A stretch of 31,874 nt of DNA from an uncultured Chloroflexota bacterium (GCA_903858085.1 CAIOHJ010000170.1:1-31874), one strand, 5' to 3'. Positions 14,634 to 22,846 are shown, numbered from the stretch's first letter. Numbers and translations are program-made. The notes: generated by a model from the sequence alone, not told the origin.

Positions 14634-15680
14634 ATGGCTACCCAACCACGCTTTGCGCTCTACATGCAAGACAAACACCCGCTCGGCTACGAGCTGGAGA
14701 TCGCTCAGTACGCTGAATCGCGCGGCTTCAGCGAAATCTGGCAGGCCGACACCCGACTGGCGCGCGACTGCATTGTCATGATGTCGGCCTTTCTGACCCG
14801 CACCCAGCGGCTGCGGGTCGGGTCGGGCGTGCTGCCGATCTGGACACGCAACCCGGCCGTGATTGCCGCGTCGTGGAGCACCTTGTGGGAGCTGGGCCAG
14901 CAGACCAGCAATGACCCCGACGCCCCTTCGCGCGTGATGCTGGGGCTGGGCGCCTGGTGGGAGCCAATCTCAAGTCGAGTTGGAGTACGTCGCGTCAAAC
15001 CGCTCCAGGCCATGCGCGAATATGTCGAAGCCTGCCGTCAACTCTTCACCATGGAGGAGGTCACCTACCAAGGAGAGTTCGTCAACCTCGACCGGGTGCG
15101 GCTCGATGTGGTCTTCGGGGACCTGCGCCCACGCGAGATTCCCATCTACATCGGCGCCACAGGCGACAAGATGCTCGAACTGACCGGTGAGATCTGCGAC
15201 GGCGTGGTGCTCAATTATGTGGTCTCCGTCGACTATATCCGCCGCGCTGTAGCACTGGTGGCAAAAGGCGCTGCCAAAGCTGGCAAGTCTCTCGACGAGA
15301 TCGACCGGCCTGAACTGCTGGTCTGCTCGCTCAGCGACCAGGATCCGGCAGCAGCCATGTTCGAAGGCAAAAAGCTCGTCGCCTACTACCTGGCCACCGA
15401 GCCCCACATCATGAAGGCCAGCAACGTGCCCGAAGATCTGATCGAGCGTGTGCAGGCGGTGATGGGCTGGCCGGCCACCGAGGCGGAGTATCTGGCAGCA
15501 GCCCGGATCATCCCCGACGATGTCGTGCGCAGTCTGATGGCGGTCGGGAACCGCGAAGCGTGCGTGGCCAAGGTGCAGGAGTATATCGACGCCGGGGTGA
15601 CCTGCCCGATTCTCTACCCCATGATGGACGACATTCGGCCGGTCGTCGATGCGTTTGCCGACGCCTACAAACTGGACTGA
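14634..15680 (+). CDS. LLM-class (Mer-like) F420/flavin-dependent oxidoreductase
   Basis: A 348-residue TIM-barrel protein of the bacterial luciferase-like superfamily. Typical segments are YAESRGFSEIWQADTRLARD, RVGSGVLPIWTRNPAVIAA, MLGLGAWWEPI and REIPIYIGATGDKMLELTGEICDGVVLNY. Methylene-H4MPT reductase (Mer) and many F420-dependent oxidoreductases share this layout; FMN use cannot be ruled out. An in-frame ATG at 14619 exists, but 14634 has GGAG at 14625-14628. A Mer-like enzyme beside an Mch-like enzyme in a bacterial operon is unusual and suggests a shared ligand type, a reduced pterin or analogue. That link is inference. Confidence 0.85.
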   Translation: MATQPRFALYMQDKHPLGYELEIAQYAESRGFSEIWQADTRLARDCIVMMSAFLTRTQRLRVGSGVLPIWTRNPAVIAASWSTLWELGQQTSNDPDAPSRVMLGLGAWWEPISSRVGVRRVKPLQAMREYVEACRQLFTMEEVTYQGEFVNLDRVRLDVVFGDLRPREIPIYIGATGDKMLELTGEICDGVVLNYVVSVDYIRRAVALVAKGAAKAGKSLDEIDRPELLVCSLSDQDPAAAMFEGKKLVAYYLATEPHIMKASNVPEDLIERVQAVMGWPATEAEYLAAARIIPDDVVRSLMAVGNREACVAKVQEYIDAGVTCPILYPMMDDIRPVVDAFADAYKLD

Positions 15681-15699
15681 GCGACGCCAGGAGGAAACC

Positions 15700-16719
15700 G
15701 TGCAGCAACACAATGTGCTGTTTTTGACCCAACGAGGGCTCCAGCATCAGCAATGGGCACTCGAAGGGGCACCGCCCGAGCTGGCCCTGGTCATCCGACG
15801 AGAGGCCAGCCGGGAAACGCTGCTCCCCTTGCTCGCCGACGCAGAATTTTTGATCACCGAACGCACCGGTGTCGTCGACGCCGAGCTGATCGCTGCTGCC
15901 CCCCGGCTGCGGCTGATCCAGCGGCTCGGACGCCAGAGCTGGGATATCGACCTGGCTGCGGCGAGAAAAGCAGGGATCGCAGTCTGTTGTGCGCCGATCG
16001 GCGGGTGCGTGATGGTGGCAGAGCAGATGCTGCTGCAGATTCTGGGCACGCTCAAGCGGGTGCGCGAGGGGATGGCGGTCACCGCCGAGGCCGCAGACTG
16101 GGGGATCGAGACAGTCCGCGGCGATGAAGACCACTTTGCCTACAACTGGTCCCGCCGCGGCGGCATCGGCCAGTTGAGCGGTGCCAGCGTGGGCATTCTC
16201 GGCTTTGGCGAGATCGGGCTGGAGTTGGTCGAGCTGCTGCGCGGCTTTCACTGCACCGTGCGCTACCACAAACGCAGCCGGCTGCCCGCAGCGGTCGAAG
16301 AGCAGCTGGGGATCCACTACGCGTCCCCCGGGCAAATCGCGGAGGCCAGCGACATCGTCTGCTCGCTGCTGCCCTACCAGGGGCCCCAGCCGCCGGTCGA
16401 CGCCTCCTATTTTGCCAGCATGCGGCCGGGCGCGATCTTTGTGCACTGCGGGTCAGGGGCGACCGTAGACGAAGCAGCCCTGCTTGCAGCGCTGCGTTCC
16501 GGCCAGCTGGCCGGGGCAGCGCTCGACACCTACACCTACGAACCGCTGCGGAGGGGCGACCCGCTGGTGGCAGCCGTCCAGGAGCCGACATTCAATCTGA
16601 TGCTCACCCCGCACACCGCTGCGGGGGGGATCACTGCGGGCAGACAAGGACGCACGCCGGACTACGACAACATCCTGGCCCTGCTGGCAGGACGCCCGCT
16701 GCAACACCAGCTGGTCTGA
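15700..16719 (+). CDS. D-2-hydroxyacid-dehydrogenase-like protein lacking the catalytic Arg
   Basis: A 339-residue protein with the two-domain formate/glycerate dehydrogenase fold. It has a Rossmann motif GFGEIG (169-173 region), SDIVCSLLP, the C-terminal LAGAALDTYTYEPL and LTPHTAAGG with H305. The family normally has N-T-A-R-G-x-x-VDE around its substrate-binding arginine; here the segment reads HCGSGATVDE, so serine 252 replaces the arginine. Activity on a simple 2-hydroxyacid is therefore doubtful, and a different substrate or a binding role is possible. The start is GTG 15700, behind AGGAGG (about 15689-15694). It lies 19 bases after the LLM gene and 10 before the second amidohydrolase. 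Confidence 0.82.
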   Translation: MQQHNVLFLTQRGLQHQQWALEGAPPELALVIRREASRETLLPLLADAEFLITERTGVVDAELIAAAPRLRLIQRLGRQSWDIDLAAARKAGIAVCCAPIGGCVMVAEQMLLQILGTLKRVREGMAVTAEAADWGIETVRGDEDHFAYNWSRRGGIGQLSGASVGILGFGEIGLELVELLRGFHCTVRYHKRSRLPAAVEEQLGIHYASPGQIAEASDIVCSLLPYQGPQPPVDASYFASMRPGAIFVHCGSGATVDEAALLAALRSGQLAGAALDTYTYEPLRRGDPLVAAVQEPTFNLMLTPHTAAGGITAGRQGRTPDYDNILALLAGRPLQHQLV

Positions 16720-16729
16720 GCGAGGTACC

Positions 16730-18061
16730 ATGATTCTTTTACCAGATTTTTTGATCGACCGGCCAGGCCAGCCCCCACGACGCGGATGGGGGGTGCGTGT
16801 GGTCGGCGACCGGATCGACGCAGTGGCACCGAACGCCGAGCTGCGGCAGCGATTTGCCGACGACGAACAGGTCGATGGCGCCGGATGTACGCTTTCCCCT
16901 GGTTTTGTCAACGCCCATGCCCACCTCTACGGGCTGCTGGCCCACGGCCTGCCGCTGGACAAAGCCCCCTCGGGCTTCTGGCCCTTTCTGAAGGACTTCT
17001 GGTGGCCGCTGGTCGAAGATCGGCTCGACCACGACCTGATCTGCGCCGCTACCGACGCGATCCTGCTGGAACTGCTGCGCAGCGGGGTCACCACGGTCTA
17101 CGACTGCACCGAAGCCCCCTACGCACTTCCCGGCTGTCTGTCGGCCCAGGCCGAAGTTGTGCGGCGCCACGGCATCCGGGCGGTGCTCTCCTTTGAAGCG
17201 ACCGAGCGGGTCAGCCCAGCCAACGGCCAGCTTGGCCTGCAGGAAAATGCCAACTTCGTGCGCAGCTGCCAGGAGCAGGGAGGGCTGCTCTCCGGGCTGA
17301 TCTGTTTTCATACGACCTTTTCCTGCTCAGCCGAGTTCATCCAGCAGGCACATGCGTTGGGGGCCGAGCTGGGGGTGCCGGTGCACATGCACTGCGCAGA
17401 GGGGATCCACGAACCTGAGTATGCGCTGCAGCAGTTTGGAATGCGCCCGCTGGAATATTACGACCGGCTGGGAGTCGCCACCCCGCGTATGCTGGCTTCG
17501 CAATGCGTGCAGCTGAGCGAGCGAGAAATCGCGATCATGGCCGAGCGCGGGGTGCGCATGACCCACATGCCCCTCTCCAACTGTGAGGTGGGCGCTGGCA
17601 TTGCACCGGTGCCTGAGCTGGTGGCGGCTGGGGTTCCTGTCGGGCTGGGCAGCGACGGCTACGTCAATGACTTCTACGAGGTGGTGCGCGGCACCTTTCT
17701 CATCCACAAGGCCCACAAACAGGACCCGCGCGTGATGCCAGCGCCGTTGGTCTGGTATCTGGCTACCGAGGGAGGCGCGCGGGCGCTGGGTTTGGAGAAC
17801 GTGGGCCGGTTGGAGCCGGGCTGGCAAGCCGACCTGCAGTTGATCGACACACGCATGCCGACCCCGAGCGAGGAACACAACCTCTACGACCAGCTGGTGC
17901 TCTGGCGCAACCAGAGCCACGTGCAGCTGGTCATGGTGGCTGGCCAGCTGCGCGTCCGTGAAGGCAAGGTGCTGGGCGCCGACGAAGCCACGATCTTGGC
18001 GAACGCACATGCAGCTGCCCGTCGGCTGTGGGCGCTGCCAGCCACCACTTCCACCCAATAG
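16730..18061 (+). CDS. SsnA-like amidohydrolase with altered metal-site loop
   Basis: A 443-residue amidohydrolase of the TRZ/ATZ-SsnA type. HAH (H63, H65), HMHCAE (H221, E224) and GSDG (D309) are intact. The beta-6 segment, AHCVH in most relatives and in the amidohydrolase at 3507-4910, reads SQCVQ: Q258 replaces the histidine that normally touches the metal-bound water or substrate, and Q261 replaces the second. This could change the reaction from deamination to ring hydrolysis, or alter the substrate. The gene lies 10 bases from each neighbour. The pairing with a YgeY-like hydrolase and a molybdenum hydroxylase recalls the E. coli ssnA/ygeY/xdhD region. Confidence 0.85.
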   Translation: MILLPDFLIDRPGQPPRRGWGVRVVGDRIDAVAPNAELRQRFADDEQVDGAGCTLSPGFVNAHAHLYGLLAHGLPLDKAPSGFWPFLKDFWWPLVEDRLDHDLICAATDAILLELLRSGVTTVYDCTEAPYALPGCLSAQAEVVRRHGIRAVLSFEATERVSPANGQLGLQENANFVRSCQEQGGLLSGLICFHTTFSCSAEFIQQAHALGAELGVPVHMHCAEGIHEPEYALQQFGMRPLEYYDRLGVATPRMLASQCVQLSEREIAIMAERGVRMTHMPLSNCEVGAGIAPVPELVAAGVPVGLGSDGYVNDFYEVVRGTFLIHKAHKQDPRVMPAPLVWYLATEGGARALGLENVGRLEPGWQADLQLIDTRMPTPSEEHNLYDQLVLWRNQSHVQLVMVAGQLRVREGKVLGADEATILANAHAAARRLWALPATTSTQ

Positions 18062-18071
18062 GCGAGAAAAC

Positions 18072-19229
18072 ATGACGACAAAGATCGACGAAGAAGCGCT
18101 GGTTGCATTCACCCAGGATCTGATCCGGATCCCGAGTCTGAGCGGCGAAGAAATGAACGTCGTGGAGCGAATTGCAGCAGAGATGTGGCGTTTGCATTTC
18201 GACGAAGTGCGCGTCGACCGCAACGGCACCGTGGTCGGCATCGTGAATGGGCTGCAGCCAGGGCCGACACTCCTCCTCGATGCCCATTGTGACACGGTTG
18301 GAATTGCGCCGGGCTCGGTCTGGACACACGACCCGTTCGGCGCTGCGCGGGTCGACGGCTACCTCTATGGACGGGGGGCAGCCGACATGAAGGGGGCACT
18401 GGCCGCGATGGTGCACGCTGCCGGGACAGTTGACCGCAGCCAGCTGGCCGGCCGCGTGGCAGTCAGCGCCACCGTGCTGGAAGAGGTGATGGAGGGGATC
18501 AGCCTGGAACGCGTGATTGCCGAGACAGAGCCAGCATTTGTTGTGATCGGGGAGGCGACCGAACTCAACTTGAACCGGGGGGGACGGGGTCGCGCCGAGA
18601 TCCACCTGGAGACCCTCGGAAAACCGGCCCATTCCTCCTCCCCGCACCTGGGGATCAACGCTGTTCACCAGATGATCCGGCTGATCGGGGTGGTAGAAGC
18701 AGTGCCCCTTCCGAACGATGCGCTGCTGGGAGCGGCGATCCTGGCCTTGACCGACATGATCTCGGATCCCTACCCCGGCTATTCGGTGCTCCCCAGCCGC
18801 TGCCGAGTCACCTACGACCGTCGCACGTTGCCTGGGGAGACCGCGGAGAGCGTGCTGGATTCGATTCGGGCCCAGCATGGTTTGGCAGGCATGGCGTACC
18901 GTGCTGCGATCGCCGCAGGCGAGCACCGCACCTACACCGGTGCCACGCTGGCTGCGCCCAAATTCTTTCCTGCCTGGTCTTTTGCAGAGGAGCACCCTTT
19001 CGTGCAGTCGGCGCTGCAGGGGTTGCGGGCGGCAGGGCTGGACCCGGCGATCCGCGCCTACCGTTTTTGCACCAACGGGGCGTCAAGCGCTGGGGTGCTG
19101 GGCATCCCGACGGTTGGCTTTGGCCCAGCCGCAGAGGAGGACGCGCATGTCGTCGACGAGCGGCTGGCCGTCGCCGATCTGATTGCAGCGGCAGCAGGGT
19201 ACCGCGGGATCGTGGAAATGGTCCTCTGA
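18072..19229 (+). CDS. M20-family metallohydrolase, YgeY-like
   Basis: A 385-residue M20 peptidase-family protein. The dinuclear-metal motifs are present: LLLDAHCDT (H72, D74), GRGAADMKG (D105) and LEEVMEG (E137, E138). Over its length it follows the YgeY subgroup (for example RGGRGRAEIHLETLGKPAHSS, YTGATLAAPKFFPAW, CTNGASSAGVLGIPTVGFGPA), an uncharacterised hydrolase of the E. coli purine/selenium-linked yge cluster. It probably cleaves an amide or carbamoyl bond in a small molecule, a late step after ring opening. It is the last gene of the plus-strand operon and is followed by two hairpins at 19256-19339. Confidence 0.85.
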   Translation: MTTKIDEEALVAFTQDLIRIPSLSGEEMNVVERIAAEMWRLHFDEVRVDRNGTVVGIVNGLQPGPTLLLDAHCDTVGIAPGSVWTHDPFGAARVDGYLYGRGAADMKGALAAMVHAAGTVDRSQLAGRVAVSATVLEEVMEGISLERVIAETEPAFVVIGEATELNLNRGGRGRAEIHLETLGKPAHSSSPHLGINAVHQMIRLIGVVEAVPLPNDALLGAAILALTDMISDPYPGYSVLPSRCRVTYDRRTLPGETAESVLDSIRAQHGLAGMAYRAAIAAGEHRTYTGATLAAPKFFPAWSFAEEHPFVQSALQGLRAAGLDPAIRAYRFCTNGASSAGVLGIPTVGFGPAAEEDAHVVDERLAVADLIAAAAGYRGIVEMVL

Positions 19230-19255
19230 CGCAGCGGCAAGCGCCGCGCGATGGG

Positions 19256-19339
19256 GGCTCTCCCAGGCCGGGAGAGCCAGCGAGCCCAAGGAGACGGATG
19301 GGGGGAGTCTGGAAAGGGCGTTGGCGCTTGCCAGACTCC
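19256..19339. terminator. Double-hairpin terminator region between convergent genes
   Basis: GGCTCTCCC (19256-19264) pairs with GGGAGAGCC (19270-19278), and GGAGTCTGG (19304-19312) pairs with CCAGACTCC (19331-19339). The second stem is followed by a pyrimidine-rich tail on the plus strand (TCTCTTTC). They lie between the end of the operon and the end of the oppositely oriented Gfo/Idh gene, so they probably stop both transcripts. The lack of a clear T-run makes this moderate. Confidence 0.5.
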
Positions 19340-19345
19340 TCTCTT

Positions 19346-20431
19346 TCAGCCAGGCATGGCTTCTGGCCGTGCACAGCTGCTTTCCAGCAGCAGATGGCGG
19401 CCGCTCTCCGAGGCATCGTGGATGGCGTGCATGATGTCGAGCACGTGGTAGGCCAGTTCGCCGCTGGCGCGGTGTGGGCGGCCGCTGCGGAGCCCCTCGG
19501 CCATGTCGGCCAGCCCCACCCCGCGGCTGTTTTCGACATAGGGGCGGGTGACCGGAATGTCTCGCCACTCGTTCTCGCCAGCCAGCCGCAGCCGCACCGG
19601 CCCGCCAAAGGTGTTGGGGTCAGGGGCGGCCAGCGTGCCGGCGGTGCCATAGATTTCGATCCAAGGCAGCGTGGAGGCCTGGACATCAAAGGTGGTGATG
19701 ATCGTCCCGATCGGGCCAGCAGAGAAGTCGAGCAGCCCGGTCACATGGGTCGGCACTTCGACCGTGATCACCTCGCCATAGCGTGGCTGGCTGGTGATCG
19801 TGCGCTGCGAGCGGGTGATGCGGGTGGCGCCACTCACCCGCTGCACCGGGCCCAGCAGGCTGACCAGGGCGGTCAAATAGTAGGGGCCCATATCGAACAT
19901 TGGGCCGCCCCCTGGCTGGTAATAGAAAGCAGGGTTGGGGTGCCAGTGCTCGTGGCCGCGGCTCATCATAAAGGCAGTCGCGGCCACTGGGGTGCCGATC
20001 ACGCCTTCGTCGATCAGCTGGCGGCAGGTCTGCAAACCGCCGCCCAGAAAGGTATCTGGGGCGCCGCCGACGCGCAGCCCCTGCTGAGCAGCCAGGAGAA
20101 GCATCCGCTGGCCTTCGGCGCGAGTCAAGGCCAGTGGCTTCTCGTTGTAGACCGATTTGCCAGCCTCCAGGGCAGCGAGGGCCACTGCACCGTGGGCCTG
20201 TGGAATCGTCAGGTTGAGCACCACCTCGATCGAGGGGTCAGCCAACAGCGCATCCACCGAACGCGCGCTGGGCAGAGCGTATTGGTCAGCCAGCGCCTGG
20301 GCGGCCTCAGGGCGCAGATCCGCACAGGCCACCACCTGCACGGCTGGCAGCGTCTTCAACATGCGCATGTAGGCGCCGCTGATGTTGCCGCAGCCAATCA
20401 AGCCGACAGCAACAGGTTGGAGATCGTTCAT
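19346..20431 (-). CDS. Gfo/Idh/MocA-family oxidoreductase
   Basis: A 361-residue protein. The N-terminal Rossmann domain has VGLIGCGNISG, NLTIPQAHGAVALAALEAGKSVYNEKPL with EKP at 97-99, the family hallmark. The C-terminal alpha-beta domain has RGHEHWHPNPAFYYQPGGGPMFDMGPYYL, typical of sugar or inositol dehydrogenases. It should oxidise or reduce a cyclic polyol or sugar derivative with NAD(P). The ATG at 20431 is chosen over a TTG one codon upstream because GGAGG sits 5 bases before it. It is the last of three minus-strand genes after D-aminoacylase and ThuA; ThuA and Gfo-type proteins are often paired in sugar catabolism. Confidence 0.87.
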   Translation of the reverse strand: MNDLQPVAVGLIGCGNISGAYMRMLKTLPAVQVVACADLRPEAAQALADQYALPSARSVDALLADPSIEVVLNLTIPQAHGAVALAALEAGKSVYNEKPLALTRAEGQRMLLLAAQQGLRVGGAPDTFLGGGLQTCRQLIDEGVIGTPVAATAFMMSRGHEHWHPNPAFYYQPGGGPMFDMGPYYLTALVSLLGPVQRVSGATRITRSQRTITSQPRYGEVITVEVPTHVTGLLDFSAGPIGTIITTFDVQASTLPWIEIYGTAGTLAAPDPNTFGGPVRLRLAGENEWRDIPVTRPYVENSRGVGLADMAEGLRSGRPHRASGELAYHVLDIMHAIHDASESGRHLLLESSCARPEAMPG

Positions 20432-20450
20432 CAAGTCCTCCGGCAGAATA

Positions 20451-20463
20451 CCCCCCTGGGGGG
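20451..20463. repeat. Short palindrome CCCCCCTGGGGGG
   Basis: A 13-base palindrome in the 50-base gap between the ThuA-like gene and the Gfo/Idh gene. In RNA the one-base loop would need opening of the closing pairs. It may modulate the downstream gene, or be chance; no other support. Confidence 0.3.
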
Positions 20464-20481
20464 AGCGTTGTAGACAGCGCG

Positions 20482-21132
20482 TTAAAACTCTCTGGCGGCC
20501 CAGAGCAGGCCGCGGCGGACAATTTCTTTGGCTTCAGGAACCTCAAAATCGGCAGCTACATGGCCGACCGAGGCATAAAAAATCCGACCGGCTCCCCACT
20601 GGCGTTTCCAAACCACCGGCATCACCGTGCCATCGATCCAGCTGCAGTGCTGGCTGCCAAACGTGGTGGTGGCCAGCACCACGTTGGAGGGGTCGACGTG
20701 CATGTAATACTGTTCGGAGTGCATCGCAAAATCGGCGATGCCAGCGGTGATGGGGTCGTTGCGCTCCGTGATGTGGACCGTATAGTCGATGATGTTGCCG
20801 GGGTGGGCCACCCACTGCCCGCCGACCATAAACTGGTACTGGGTGTTGTTGCGGAAGGCATCGGCCATGCCGCCGTGCCACCCTGCGAAGCCGACACCGT
20901 TTTCAAGCGCAGTGAGCAGACCTTTTTCCTGTTCCGGCGTGATCGTACTCATGGTATAGACTTGGGTGATCACTGCGTACTGGCGCATGCGGTCTGCGTC
21001 CAGATAGACATCGAGGGAGTCGCTGATCTCCACCGAATAACCAGCTGCCTCCATCAGGGGGGCAAAAAGACGGACACACTGGCGCGGCTCATGGCCCTCC
21101 CAGCCGCCCCAGACCATCAACGATTTTTTCAT
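20482..21132 (-). CDS. ThuA-like domain protein
   Basis: A 216-residue protein of the ThuA-like (glutamine amidotransferase-fold) group. It has VWGGWEGHEPRQCVRLF at the N-terminus, GVGFAGWHGGMADAF and FMVGGQWVAHPG in the middle, and the late VVWKRQWGAGRIFYASVGH. ThuA is tied to trehalose/sugar catabolism through keto-sugar formation, but the biochemical step is poorly known. The ATG at 21132 has GGAAG upstream; the longer frame to 21201 overlaps the preceding gene. It lies 50 bases before the Gfo/Idh gene and 55 bases after D-aminoacylase. Confidence 0.85.
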   Translation of the reverse strand: MKKSLMVWGGWEGHEPRQCVRLFAPLMEAAGYSVEISDSLDVYLDADRMRQYAVITQVYTMSTITPEQEKGLLTALENGVGFAGWHGGMADAFRNNTQYQFMVGGQWVAHPGNIIDYTVHITERNDPITAGIADFAMHSEQYYMHVDPSNVVLATTTFGSQHCSWIDGTVMPVVWKRQWGAGRIFYASVGHVAADFEVPEAKEIVRRGLLWAAREF

Positions 21133-21187
21133 GCGGTTGCTTCCTTTCAGACAAAAAGCCGAGCAAAGAAGAAGAGACAAGCAGCGG

Positions 21188-22744
21188 TCATGCCGAGCCA
21201 AAGCGCAGGAAACGCCCCGGCAGCGCGCCGGTCACCGGCCGGCCGCCAGCCAGAATCGGCACACCGTTGACCAGAACATGTTCGATACCGGTCGAAATAC
21301 GGTGAGGATGTTCGAAGGAGGCATGGTCGTGGACAGTTTCTGGGTCGAAGACCACGACGTCGGCGTAGGAGCCCTTGCGCAGCACCCCGCGGTCGGTGAG
21401 CTTGAAACGGGCAGCCGCATATCCGCTCAGTTTGTAGACGGCGTCTTCCAGCGAAAAGAGCCGTTTGCGCCGCACATAGTGGCTGAGCAGCCGGGAGGCC
21501 GACCCATACTGGCGGGGGTGAATGGTGCCGTCGGCAAAAAAAATACCGTCGCTGCCCATCATGTAGCAAGGATGCTCGATGAACTCCGCTTCGAGTCCAT
21601 TTTCCTCGCGCCGAAACACCAGCAGCACGGCCATGCTTTCCTCGATCAGCAGGTCGCAGAGCGCGTCGGCGGCCCGACGCTGTGTACGCTGCACATACTC
21701 CTGCAGCGTCAGACCCGCCAGCTGCTGGTTCTGGCGGCCCGGCATCCAGGCAAAGGTGATAGCAGCCAGATCCAGCGTGTCGAGCCGCCGTTGGAAGCGG
21801 TCGCGCAGCGCCGGCTCGGTCAGACGGGCAAAGGCGGCCAGCACCCCGTCCGACCAGATTTCCAGCGGCAGCAGGTACTGCAGCATGGTCGAAGAGGCCA
21901 TGTAGGGGTACACATCGAACGAAAAGTCGACTTCGTTGACTGCGACCAGGTCAATGTAGTCGATCAAGGCCTCGACTTCGGCTGGGCTGGTGCCTTTGAG
22001 GTGGGAAATATGCACCGGCACACCAGCCCGGCGCCCGATCTCGACTGCCTCTTTGACCCCTTCCAACGTGCCGCGGGCGTAGCGCACATGGGTGACGTAA
22101 ACCCCACACGGGTCGCGTATCCCCTGGCAGGCGGCCACGATCTCGTCGGTGGTGGCAAAACATTCTTCTACATAGTCAAGGCCGGTCGACAGACCACAGG
22201 CCCCGTCGGCCATGCCCTGCTGAACAAGATTGCGCAGGTCAACCAGTTGGTAGTCGTTGGCATGGCGCTCACCGCAACCCAGCGCCAGCGTGCGCACATT
22301 GGCATAGGGAACGAACGCAGCTACGTTCTGTGCTGCCCGACGGTCGAAGAGCCCCATAAACTCAGCGATGCTTTTCCAGCCAGTATATTGCTCAAAACGC
22401 AGGCCGTTCAAAGCACGCAGATACTGGATCCAGCCATGCACAGTCTGGTGGTTGACAGGGGCGTAGGAGATGCCGTCGAGCATCAAAAATTCAGTGGTGA
22501 AGCCCTGTGTGGTCTTGGAGAGCAGGTGGGGCTGCGTGAGCAGGGCAGCGTCGGAGTGGGCATGGACATCGATAAAGCCAGGGGCCACGATCTTCCCCCG
22601 GGCATCGATCTCGGTGGGGGCCACGGCATCGGCCAGCGGGCCGATCGCCGTGATCCGATCGCCGGAGATGCCAAGGTCCGCCTCATAGCGTGGACGTCTT
22701 TGCCCGTCGACAAGGATACCGTTGCGGATGATCAGATCGAACAT
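21188..22744 (-). CDS. N-acyl-D-amino-acid deacylase family amidohydrolase
   Basis: A 518-residue amidohydrolase of the D-aminoacylase type. It has an N-terminal strand MFDLIIRNGILVDG, GFIDVHAHSD (H61, H63), GLSTGLDYVEECFATTDEI, THVRYARG, VPVHISHLKG and GSDGIFF, matching the order of family metal-site segments. The C-terminal part ends with the usual RKGSYADVVVFDPETV and HVLVNGVPILAGGRPVTG. Members remove acyl groups from N-acyl-D-amino acids or hydrolyse related ureido or dipeptide compounds. The ATG at 22744 is the family start; the frame stays open upstream only because it is antisense to ridA. It heads a three-gene minus-strand transcript divergent from ridA, with operator-like boxes between. 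Confidence 0.88.
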   Translation of the reverse strand: MFDLIIRNGILVDGQRRPRYEADLGISGDRITAIGPLADAVAPTEIDARGKIVAPGFIDVHAHSDAALLTQPHLLSKTTQGFTTEFLMLDGISYAPVNHQTVHGWIQYLRALNGLRFEQYTGWKSIAEFMGLFDRRAAQNVAAFVPYANVRTLALGCGERHANDYQLVDLRNLVQQGMADGACGLSTGLDYVEECFATTDEIVAACQGIRDPCGVYVTHVRYARGTLEGVKEAVEIGRRAGVPVHISHLKGTSPAEVEALIDYIDLVAVNEVDFSFDVYPYMASSTMLQYLLPLEIWSDGVLAAFARLTEPALRDRFQRRLDTLDLAAITFAWMPGRQNQQLAGLTLQEYVQRTQRRAADALCDLLIEESMAVLLVFRREENGLEAEFIEHPCYMMGSDGIFFADGTIHPRQYGSASRLLSHYVRRKRLFSLEDAVYKLSGYAAARFKLTDRGVLRKGSYADVVVFDPETVHDHASFEHPHRISTGIEHVLVNGVPILAGGRPVTGALPGRFLRFGSA

Positions 22745-22757
22745 GGTGCGCTGCTTT

Positions 22758-22770
22758 CTTACCGGGCAAG
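22758..22770. promoter_or_regulatory. Palindromic box copy 1 (CTTACCGGGCAAG)
   Basis: A 13-base near-palindrome with one mismatch, in the leader of the D-aminoacylase gene. A second copy starts 53 bases away (22811), about five helical turns, which fits two molecules of one regulator on the same DNA face. Confidence 0.45.
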
Positions 22771-22801
22771 AACGAAAAAACCAGGAAACACAGTTGCCCT
22801 T

Positions 22802-22807
22802 ATTGTA
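22802..22807 (-). promoter_or_regulatory. Putative -10 box for the D-aminoacylase operon
   Basis: TACAAT on the minus strand, preceded by GGGC. The -35 region is weak, which would suit an activated promoter; the palindromic box at 22811-22823 lies immediately upstream. Confidence 0.4.
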
Positions 22808-22810
22808 GCC

Positions 22811-22823
22811 CTTGCCGGGCAAA
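22811..22823. promoter_or_regulatory. Palindromic box copy 2 (CTTGCCGGGCAAA)
   Basis: Inner arms TTGCC and GGCAA are perfect around one central base. The box covers the spacer of the likely D-aminoacylase promoter (-10 TACAAT on the minus strand at 22807-22802) and lies about 27 bases upstream of the ridA -10 box, so it could control both directions. Confidence 0.5.
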
Positions 22824-22846
22824 AACCAGAATCTGCCGCCGAATCG

